Assembly: GCF_022539505.1 (NCBI RefSeq)
Contig: NC_061510.1
Location: 35,179,047-35,243,046, forward strand
From: Lolium rigidum
Lineage: Eukaryota; Streptophyta; Magnoliopsida; Poales; Poaceae
DNA length: 64,000 bases
Direction: 5' to 3'
The notes beneath the pieces were generated by a model, which had not been told where the DNA came from, searched no databases, and worked only from the letters and a program-made list of their open reading frames with translations. A program made the position numbers and the translations under genes. This document shows positions 35,201-47,200 of this stretch, in pieces. Every line of letters begins with the position of its first letter. Position 1 is the first letter of the stretch.

Positions 35201-38200
35201 GGGCACTCTTCCAGTTTTGTTTAGAGGAATGGACTCTAAGGCCAATACCTCCGTTGAGTTGTTCGACATAAAATTATATAAAAGCATATATGCATTTGAA
35301 CTTGATATCTTGCTTCCATTTGCAGATTTTTCTGAGCACCAGATGGGCCATCTTGTTAAATTTGCATGCTGAGATGTTCCGGACAAATACGTATCCTATT
35401 ATCATGCTTTTCTTTGTTTAGACATAATGCATGCTCTTTTTGCAAACAGTAGGAAAATTATGCATGTCCGGAATAGATATACCTCTGATATATCTACCAT
35501 ACCACCACAAGGATCTTTGCTGCCCATATTATGAAGGTTTTCCAGCTGGAGGGAAAAGTATAAGCTACTTTACAGGGTTGACTGAGGGAAAAACATGTCA
35601 TCTTTGTTAGGAGCATTATAGGGGCACAGTTCGCATTTCACATTGTTGTTTATAATTCATGTACGCGAACTTTTCTTTGATGTCTGTCTCTTAATGAACA
35701 GTTGCAATAAATCTTGATGGTCATAGGCTCATAGCTACTGAAAATCAGTTTTTTCTTAGCAATGAGATTATGTACCTACTAGAACTACTATTATTGCGTG
35801 TGACTGTTATTTTCCATGCCCATGTCAGTTACGATTCCTTTGACTTAAAAGAATAGCGTTGAGGACATTCTGCAGGTCCTTATAGTATTCTGCGTGGAGT
35901 CAGTGGAATTAGACTTTGCTCTTCTTTTCCCTGAGCGCCATACCCTACTTCGTGTTCTCCCAGTTTTGGTTGTTCTAGCAACCTCATCGGAGAAAGAGAG
36001 CGAGGCTCTCTATAAGAGAGTGAAGATAAACCGTCTTCTCAGTATTTTTAAGGTTTGATTATCCCGTTTTAGCTGTTCAGTTAACCTACTTATTGTTTTC
36101 TACGCAAAGTTTTCATCTACCAGTTTGTGCCTTTATGCCATATTTACCATTTATTTACTATTACTCTTACGTACTTTTTGCAGAATGATCCAGTTATTCC
36201 AGCCTTTCCCGATCTGCATCTTTCTCCTGCTGCAATTTTGAAGGAATTGTCATCATATTTTCAAAATTTCTCCAGTCAGACTCGTCTTCTTACTCTTCCA
36301 GCTCCCCATGAAATTCCTCCTCGTGAACTACAAGAATATCCTTTCTGCAAATTATTCTATGTTTTTGTTAACTGGTCGGATTTAGGGTTCGACAATGTGG
36401 CTTCGATCCAAAGTCCCAAACAGATGTGGCTATTGTCTAAGAAAAACAGTTATTCTAATAATGAAGTCAATACAATAAAACTAAATATTCTTGGAGATGT
36501 AAACATCATGGCACCAATGAACTGTATTCACACATGTCAAGTTGTATCATGCTTTATACTCCTTAACTAAACTACCTATCAGAGGCATTACTTGATTCTG
36601 AACCACATGGGAACTATCAGAGCTGAGCACGATGATTTTTCCATACGTTTCTCCTCTGCAATGAACCAGGTATATTATTGTTATTTTGAGTTACCAGTAA
36701 AGTATTCATTGCAGTATTGAAATTAATATCTCATGAACTGTTGCTACCAGTTTACCACTCCTTGATGAAAATAGTGATCACTGCCACAAACATTGTCTTG
36801 AACATATCTGCCAGTTGTACACAATACCTCAAACTGATGCAGCGGATGTGGTTTTAGCTGACCTAAAACAACTAAAACCACGACACTTATTATGGATCGG
36901 AAGGAGTAGTACTTTTTGGATTTTTTTTTTGTTCCTCTCAGCTAATGACGCTTATTTTCTTTTGTGAGCTGTGAGCTTCATTGACATTGACCTGTACTTT
37001 CAGATGATAATATTGAAGTCATCAGATGGAGCAGATAATGACTGGTCTAGAGATATTAAGGGGAACATGTATGATACTGTTGTTGAGGGCTTCCAGCTTC
37101 TTAGTCGATGGACTGGCAGGATATGGGAACAGTGTGCTTGGAAATTTTCACGCCCTTGCAAAGAACCACCTGTTTCAGATTCTCAACAAGACTCAACAAC
37201 GTTTTTTGACTATGAAAAGGTCTTCTTTTTTCTTCACAAGAAGTATTTGCAGCATCCATTGCGTCTTGCCTTTTTAACCAGTTAATGCAATTTGTGACTG
37301 AGTGCTGTTTTATTTTGCGTCACTAATTTGTTTCACCCTTGTAACATCCTAATTTTTTTAAACAAAATGATGTTTATTTTTTTATCATCCCTTTTTAAAT
37401 TTCATTCAGTTTTAGCTTTGTAATTTGAAGAGGCATGGTAGCATGCTTACTCATAGAATGATGTAGTAGCTGTGTAAACCTAGTCTTGGAGATACAAAGA
37501 AGTATTTTTCTTCCCTGTTGGCATGCAAAGAGGGTGGCTACTAACTGCCATGGTCCCTCAAACAGATAATATGTGTATAACTTTTATGCTATCTGTGTTT
37601 GCAAATTTGTCTTTGTATTATTCATAAGCCATAAGAATGATTTTAATTTTTTGTGATATAACTAATTTTATGTTTTTAACTTACATGCAGGTAGTACGCT
37701 GGAACTATACTGCAGAAGAACGAAGGGCTCTGCTTGAATTAATTGGTTACATAAAGAGTATTGGATTGATGATGCAACATTGTGACACGTTAGTGTCTGA
37801 AGCTTTGTGGGAAACAATACATATGGAGGTCCAAGATTTTGTACAGGATAAACTAGACACCATGCTTCGTACAACATTTCGGAAGAAGAAGGACCTTTCT
37901 CGGTAACATGTTCTGTCTCAATAATCCCCGTGTTTGCTTTACATTGATATTTACCATCAACAGCTCCAGTAGTCTCAGATAGGTACTGATGTATCGGTCT
38001 CTGTTTTGCTGGCCCACATGATAATTTATTTAGTTTGGGATTGGCATAGCTTGCCTCCATATCTATTTTTGTGGTGAATCGTTCTTTCTAAATCGTGACA
38101 ATGTACTAAGGGATCTTTATAATGTTTTGTTCACTATTCTTTCAGGATTCTCTCTGATATGCGAACCCTCTCCGCAGATTGGATGGCCAACACTAGTAAG

Positions 38201-41200
38201 GCAGATCCTGAGCAGCGCTCGCTACACCAAGAAACTGCAGAAATGAGACAAAGCACATTTTATCCAAGACCAGTTGCACCAACAGCTGCACAGGTTCTAT
38301 TTAGCCCCTGCACCTGCTCGTTTACAGTAACAAAGGCTAAATGGTTTAACATCGCATTCGACAGGCCAACGGCCTAGCACCCAACGTGCAATATCATGTA
38401 TATCAGCATATTTTGAGCATGGACATTTTTACCATATCCTACACAATTTGAGGACGTGAAGAAATACAGCCTATGCAAAGTGGCATTGATTTTATCAAAC
38501 GACATTATTGTTCTATTGGTTTTCAATACTATAAAGTGTGATGATGTAAATTCACCAAATCAACTGACTAAGCCATCAGAGTACAACTTTTTTCGAACCA
38601 GCTCACTGGAACTTTTAGTATTCTAGTTACCGCCCCTATTTTTATTTTATTTTTTGCAACTACAGTGTACTATTCTCTTAAGGAGATAAATGGATCAGAA
38701 TCATAGTTGAAATGTATAGTCATATGCATCACTTATCATCACCTCAGAAATCTCAAATAATTTTGCGAACGCTGTGTTCTAGCCTTCTGGGTCTGCTCAA
38801 AAGGTGATTTTGATTCCATTCTCTGTAAAACTATGTATGTCCTATTTGCACCAACATAAGATAACTTATAGAGTAATAGTTGGTTCTATTATTCTTGTGC
38901 TTTTGTTTGTGAATGTTGATGGTTTTCGGAAAATCTGTCCCTTTTATTGTTGTTGAAAAGTTTGTGCAATTCCCAAGGGTATGGAGTGAGAAATGACTAG
39001 ATACCATTATGAATTACAAAATGTTCCATTTTATTTTTAAACTTTCCAGTTCTTCATCTTGCTGTAATTTTTGTACAGTTAAGAATATTTTGTTTGCTGT
39101 GCTAATGATTTCTAACTTATATTTCTGTTGTCAAATGTCTTACAGATTCATTGTTTGCAATTTCTCATCTGTGAACTTGTATCGGGTGGTAATCTGAAAA
39201 AACCTGGAGGGCTATTTGGGAATAATGGTTCTGGAATACCGGTGGAAGATCTTAAACAGCTAGAGACGTTTTTCTACAAGCTCAGTTTTTTCTTGCATAT
39301 TTTGGACTATACAGGTATTATGCTGTCTCAGAGGCTGAAATAAAAATCATCAATTAAAAGGATAAATTAAAGTATTATACTGGAATAATAAAAACCGAAT
39401 TCCCGGAGAGGGAACTCCGGGAAGATACAATAAATTAAGATTAAGTGGTAGGAATCAACGAGCTGGATTACTTTCGTTATAATATATATAGGTCTGGTCC
39501 GGCCCTTTCGAATAAAACAGCAATTCTCATATGGATGCAGTTGCTGCTATACATTTGGTGCATTTCTTGCGTTCAATACCTCAGTGATAATCAACTTCAA
39601 ATCTACTATATCGTGCTCATTGGGAAATACATTATTCTAAATTTTGGAAGTTCATATTTACTAGATTTGTCGATATTTTTTCCTTTGGATAATGTAGTTA
39701 ACTGTCAACTTTTGTGGACACATGCAGCAACAATTGGCACACTTACGGATCTTGGATTTCTTTGGTTCAGAGAGTTTTACCTAGAATCTTCCCGTGTTAT
39801 CCAGGTGCAGCATTTTTGCATTCCCGTATAACGAAATTCAAGATGATAGCAGCTATTAATGAGAGTTGAGATATAGCTTTGAAGTTGAGTTTTGAAGTGT
39901 TACCGAATCTTGCTAGTGTCAAGTTTACCAGTCATCTTTGTTTCTCTTTCATTGTTTATGCCCAACTTATTTCTACAAGTCATGTTTGCTTCGTGATCAG
40001 AATTCTACTATAATTTGGATTAGGGGAAAGGAATGATTGCACAGAGAAACTTGGAGAAGCATGGTGAATACTCAAACATATGCCAATAGTCAAGGGCTCT
40101 TAATTTAGGTTATCATGTGGTACTTTTGTAGTTATCTGTACAATCAGATCGCACAAATAAGACACCGAATTACGAATGAGATAGCAATGCAGTGATTTTA
40201 CAATGGGGCATCAAGCTATCCTCTTCAAAAATACCAAACACCTAGGAACATGCCTCCTAGGAGGATTGTAAAACTTATCTTTTCAATGAAATGAAACGCA
40301 GAAGTCCTGCGTTTTCATACAAAAAATACCAAACAACTTTTCAAGTTATTAATTCTTACTACCATTTTACGAGAGGTGCCTGAAAATGTGTGACCGCATA
40401 GAAATTTGGTACTCATGATAGGAACTTATAGTTTTACACTTTTACTTGATAAGTTTTGTTCGAAAGGTTCTCACAAGTTCTACCAGTTATACCAGTATGA
40501 ATAGTAATATACATATCTCTGATGGTGATTTGCCACTTCTAGTAGTGCCTTTATTTTGACTGGTGTGTTTTCCATTTTCCAATTTGCCTTTCGAGAATAA
40601 TACTGGTCAATGCCCAACCCTGTCGAGAAATACTATGAAATACATCTAGTTAGCAAACAGTGTTGGCCAGTTTTAACTTAGCATTCTAAATCAGGTTTTC
40701 TAGTCATTGCAATTAGGGAAGGTTGTCGGTCCATATTTTTGTTTATACAGCTTATGGTTGTGCATTCTTCATACTAATTTATGTCTTGATGGTAGTTTCC
40801 AATTGAATGTTCCCTCCCCTGGATGTTGGTGGACAATGTTATTGAATCTCAAGATGCTGGTCTTCTTGAAAGTATTTTGATACCACTTGACCTTTACAAC
40901 GACTCTGCTCAACATGCACTAACTTATCTCAAACAAAGATTTCTCTATGATGAAATTGAAGCTGAGGTAACCAATTACGATTTTCAAATTTGCCCTTTTC
41001 TAGTCTGTACTGCTTATACTTCAGTGAGTGTCAGTTGTGTCATGGTATCACCTCTTGACAGTGTTAGATTACTGCTGAGCAAATACAATAGATTTAGTAA
41101 CGTTTGCTCATTTGTGTAGAAAGTACTTAGTGTAGGATCTCAAAGTATGTGTCATTATATACGTGGAATTTAGTGCAAGGAAAGGAAAATTATGTTAATT

Positions 41201-44200
41201 AGAAACTCATTCTATATCACGGTTATGCTTTTCCCTGGGAATCTGTACATTTTTCCCATTTTTAATAAACATTTAAAGACGATTTAAAATTTCATAGAAA
41301 AATTGCTATCATATCCTGTTTCTTCTCATTAATGTCTTATTTTTTAAAAACTAAACTATCTTTCTTCCCTTTTCAGAACCTATATACATAAAGAAGTCTA
41401 TTAAGACTAACTCATGATTCTGATATGTTATTCTTGTCATTTATACTAAATGTTGTGCTAATATGTTATATGGTGTGATGGACATGTTTGAATAAATTTC
41501 TATAATCATCTGAGATATTTTCAGTTACCATGAGGGATTTTTGTGTTTTATTAGTCTATTCTCAAGTACATTGACATTCTTACAATAAAGTTTGTGTTCC
41601 TGAGTTTAAGTGGCTATATAATGTTCTCATTATCACTTGCTGGTGTAACTATCTGGACACACCTCGTGTAATTATGTCATGTCCCATTTCTCAGAAACAA
41701 CCATACCGTTTGTAGAACATTCAACTTGTCAGTAATTTTACTGCTTGTAATTAAGAAATAAATGTATGCATGATTGTATGTTCACCATTAGTGTAATACC
41801 AGATCCTATTTTGGTTCACGTTCGAGCTGCTTGCATATAAAATTTTATACTTTCTGGGATCAACATGGTTAGGTGCGGAATCCTAGTTGTTGCTATGGGC
41901 TGGAAGTACCCAAAATGTTATAATTAATCTTTCTGTTTTACATATGTAAACATCTTACCAGTGTTTCTTGTGTACTGATTTGTAGGTCGATCTTTCCTTT
42001 GATCTTCTGGTTCAGAAGCTTAATGAGATCATCTTTACATATTATAAGAGTTGCGCCGCAAGGTATACCTTTTCTTTTCAGTTTACCTGTGTTTCATACT
42101 TTGAGATGCCTTTTTTGTTTTGTTCTGATCTATCTCCTCCCTCATATGCAGTACTCTTCTTGATAGTTCATTTACCTATGCATGTGATGATGGTGAGAAG
42201 TACTCTGTCAAGCCCTTGAGATTTGATGCAATTTTCAAGCTAAGAAGAGTCATGGTAAGTGTTTATTTGGTATTGTTTATGTTAAGCCCTTTTAGTATCT
42301 ACTATTGATCAAGAGTAGTTGTTCATGCAATCATATGCATTTAAGTATCATATACCTTCTTTTCTCATGCTAAGGATCCTTCAAATCTAGTTGGTTAAGT
42401 ACATACAATTTTTAATACTCCCTCTGGCCGCAGCCGTATACTATGTCCAGTATAAGTGCACTCCCGAGCTGTCCCAGTTAATTTAGGCTGGAGGGAGTAA
42501 TAGATTGTGTAGAAATATATTTTCCTACATTTTGAGTCACAAATATATCTTTGTTTCCAAATTTGTTATTTACATTGGTAGTAATCCCCACCCATGGGAG
42601 ATTATGCACATACTAGAAGGGTACTAGTGCCAAGGGACCTTTTGTTCATGTGGAGCTATATATTGTTATCACATTTACTTCTGCTCCACTATCTATGTCG
42701 TTGTTTCTTGAATTTGCATCCACAATCAAGATTTGGTGGGTTTACGTTTCAGTTACCTTTCACAGCTTTGCTTTTAGCCTCTGAATCAGTATTGAATGTT
42801 TGATCTATGGTCTGCCCTTTGACTTTCAGTCAAGGATACAAAATCGTCTGTTTCATGCTCAATTTATCAGCCTAGTTTTAACATTTTCATTTCAGGCTAC
42901 ATTTCTATGGTTTTGTCTCTAGCGTGTGCACTGTCACTGAATCAGTTCATTTCACATCTCAGATCTTAGGGAGGACAATTGACCTAAGAAGCCTAATTAC
43001 TCAGAGAATGAACAAACTGTTCCGAGAAAATGTTGATTTCCTGCTGGGGCGCTTTGAAAATGGAGATCTATGTGGTGTTGTAGTAAGATTCTCTTTTATC
43101 TTTATACTACCTCTCACTCACGTGTTCAAATTCAGTTGTACCCTTTAAAGCATTTTACCTGTTTATTCTGGTCAATGACCTTGTGGAACTTTGCCTCTCT
43201 TTTCAATTTAGGAACTGCAACAACTATTGGATATTTTGGAGCTTACACATCAGTCAATATCAAGATATCTTGAATTGGATTCTTACTCTCTTATGCTCAG
43301 TGAGATGCAAGAGAACCTTTCACTGGTTTCATATTCGAGTCGCATCTCTTCTCAGGTTGTTGGGCCTTTACCATGTCACTTCTGTGTGTAATTTAAGCAA
43401 CTAACATTTTATATTGACATGCCTATGATCTATAATTTGTTTTTCGTATTAGTTTACTTGGTTACGTAACTAGTTAATGATGTATTATTGGTGGTAATTA
43501 CATATGAAAGGCAGAACCTTAATCTTTTTGCTAGGAGGTCACAGTATCGGTAATGGCGTTGCAATATGATATGCATCTTAGTGCCTATTCCTGCAAAAAT
43601 GCTGATTAATCCAGTTAAACTTTAATCCTAATTTGATAAAAAAAATTATCAATGCAGATATGGAATGAGATGCAAATGGATTTCTTGCCCAATTTCATCC
43701 TATGCAATACCACACAACGGTTTGTTAGATCTTTAAAAGGAGCTAATCACTCCTCTCGGAGATCAAATGCTTCTACTGGGAAACCTTACTTCTACTGTGG
43801 ATCACATGTAAGCACCTTTTATTAAATCCATCGCTTGCTATTTCCAGTACCTGTTACAGAGTATGGCCCTTGCCATTTCAAGTACTTGTTTTTATGTGTG
43901 AAGATGCAAATGTTCCTGATTGAAAAATGATAGCATCATGAATTAATTAGCAACTCTAGAAATAAGGCAGCACTAAGATTACTTGGATATGCTGAGATGT
44001 TAGTATACTGCGGAATGCAATTTATAAGATACTAGATGATACCCCACGCGTTGCTGCGGGACAATGTAAAAATAATCCAAGAATACATATGATCAAGAAA
44101 ATATAAAGCTTAAATTTATACTAATTGTATATGCATATAGAAGAAATAATATTATGTTCATAGATTTAGTCATCCACATCCACAAATGTGAAAATGCAAG

Positions 44201-47200
44201 AGGATGGTCGTATATGAAAACTTGCTTGGTATGTATAGATCACCTCATTAAATAATTTAGTGGAACCCAAAAGTTATGAACGTGTTGAGTTTTCAATGGC
44301 ACGTAGGTTCTGCTTTCCACTTATCCCAAATCTTTTATAGGTTAGACAGGAAAAAAAAAGTCTCATAATATCAGGTTGGACGGAAACATAATCACCAAAG
44401 GAAAATAAGCCAAAGTACAAAATACGTCCAAAGGAAATGGGGTTAGCGTATGATAAATAATCACCAAAGAAAAATAAGCCAAAGTACAAAATACATCCCG
44501 TGGAGGACAGAGTTCAGCTTGCAAACTCTTCTTTTCTACTGGATGTTGAGAGTGAGGCCCGGGCTGAACTTGACGATGTGATTCTGATGGAGGACAACGA
44601 TATGGTTTATCTTGCGCGCTGTAGGTTAAAAAAATATACGCAAAGTTGATGGGACCCTGTAATTTAAAAAAAATGCCCAGAATGAGGGCAAAAAAAGTTC
44701 ATCAAACCCTACAAAGAAAGATCGGACGTAATCACCATAGAGTTTTCGGATGCCAGTCTGCCGAGCTTGCCGTGGACTCAAAATGCACAACGTTGGTTTA
44801 TGATGGAGCTGATGGTTGCCGAGTTGCCATGGTGAGCCCAGCTCCACCTTGCGCCATGGAGAAGGGAAAACTTAACGTAAGAAGCTAGAGCGCAGGGAAT
44901 AGGAGTGGTGGATGGAGAGTAATGAACACCAATACTAGGCTAGCGAGTGGGGACTGTTCGGCTCCAGCTGCCATTACAGACAGAAGTAATTTTGGTAGAG
45001 AACAATCGGCTAGTGGATATTAATTTTGGAGTTATAGGGTAGAAGACGCTGTATACAACGCATGACCATCAGATGGATATCACAAGAAAAAATAGCCTAA
45101 ACTGGTGACATGGCACTATGGTAAAACATGACATGGCATGATAGGATTGGTTAAGGATGCTTGGTGAGGTGGATAGGCTGCATGTGAAGAGAAATGGGAT
45201 CACCTATTAAGAATAGAAAGATGCCATCATTGCATCTCATGCTTTATTGTGTTTTCATTCGTCCAAAATGTGTTGCACTCTATCTGTCAACAGCCGCAAC
45301 ACACTATCCACCAGAGACTTTAATCTCTTCAACTCCATGCTCTTGTTGTCTTTGTAGGATTTGACCATGGCATACCAGGGTCTTGCTGGTCTGTACCGTG
45401 ACTTCTTTGGGATCCCTCACATGTTTGCAGTTGTTAAACTTCTCGGTTCCAGATCATTACCTGGTATTATCCGTGCTTTGCTGGATCATATATCGAGTAA
45501 GGTGAGTGGTATAACTTTTAACTGCACTACCTCCATCCCAAAGCTTAAGGCTTTTTTTTAAAAGTCAAACCAAGTAAAGTTTAACCGAACTTTTAGAAGA
45601 ATCTATCAACAAATATGATATGTTGGAGATACCATATGAAAATATATTTCATTATCTATCTAATGATATTGATTTTGTATTTTGCATGTTAATGATTTTT
45701 GGTAAAAACTTGGTCAAAGTTGACATAGTTTGACTTTCTAAAAATAATATAAGCCTTAAGCTTTGGGATGGAGGTAGTATCATGCACCTGAAGGCACACT
45801 ATCCTAATACTAAACCAAAGTAAATTAGTGGATGAAAATATGTTTGAGTGCTGTCCTCATGACAGCTGCATCTTTGATAACCAAGATACTAGGAAGGCTG
45901 ACCTAGAATAGACATGAAGCTTACTAAGTAACTACGCCCTCCGTTCCTAAATATAAGACGTTTTGGGAGCTCAATTTGAACTACTAAAACGTTTTATATT
46001 TAGGAACAGAGGTAGTATTATTTTTAACTTAATACTAAGTAACTGTTATTTGCTCTTCCTGTTCAGATAACAGCTATGGTGCCAAAAATAACTGCATTGC
46101 AAGAAGCACTGCCAAAATCTATTGGACTTCTTTCATTTGATGGTGGTATAGCAGGTAATATTTTGGTTGGTGAAATTGAGTTCTGAATCCCAGTGGGAAT
46201 GAGCTCCTGTGCTGGCTTTCTGCAGTACACCGGCCTGCAACACAACATAGTGCATAATGTTTGAAAGGACTAAATCCAATGCAAATATGAGATAGCATTG
46301 CAGCAATGGTGATAACACTGCATAATAATTTATCATCACCACCTTCTTGCTACCTTCGGGTGATAATCATTTATTGCATCTCATTTATGTACATTTTTCC
46401 AGTCCGTTCTACTTGAGTTTATCTTATTACAAGGGAAATTAAGTTTCTCTAGAAGTTCCATTTTAGATGATGTACTAGAATGGTACTCCTCAAGAACAGA
46501 GGGTTACATAAGGAGCATAGTTTTTCTTTCTGCTAATTTGGTATATTGTCAGTGTGGTTCTGTAGTGGTAGAATCTAATTTCAAGTTGGTGGTATAAGTT
46601 CATATTGTTTTCTTGGCATAGGATGGCTTTGAACCTTATAGGTTTTTGGCAGGTTACGTCGTTATTCAAACTCTTCTTATTTTAGTTCTGAGAATAATGA
46701 GCTGTATGGTGCATTTATTGTAGGCTGCCAGAAGATAATTCATGAAATATTGACATGGGAAGCGAAATCAGATGTGAAAATTGAAGTTCTTCATGATCTT
46801 AAGGAAATTGGAAGTGCTTTGTATTGGATGAGCCTTATGGACATTGTTTTGGTGAGCATATTTCTGTAGGCAACTTTATTGTCTGCTACTCTACTTTATG
46901 TTTTCCTTCGAATGCTAGAGCATTCATTCTCTACCCTGTTAGGTAGGCTTGTTTTTAGCATTGATATTTACTAAAGCCGTTGAATGGTAGCTTTAGTAGC
47001 GAACTTACACCTTTTGAGAGGAGAACATTCAATGAATGTCCTTTGATCTCTGTACCTGAGAATATTAAGTGGAGAAGTCATATTGTTTGCTTAAATCATT
47101 TGTATTTTACCAATGTCAGAAGGATTTCCCCTAAAAACTTGTCTCCTCACGCCAATTGTGCTGCTGGAGCTGTTACCGTACTTACACTACACACACGTTA

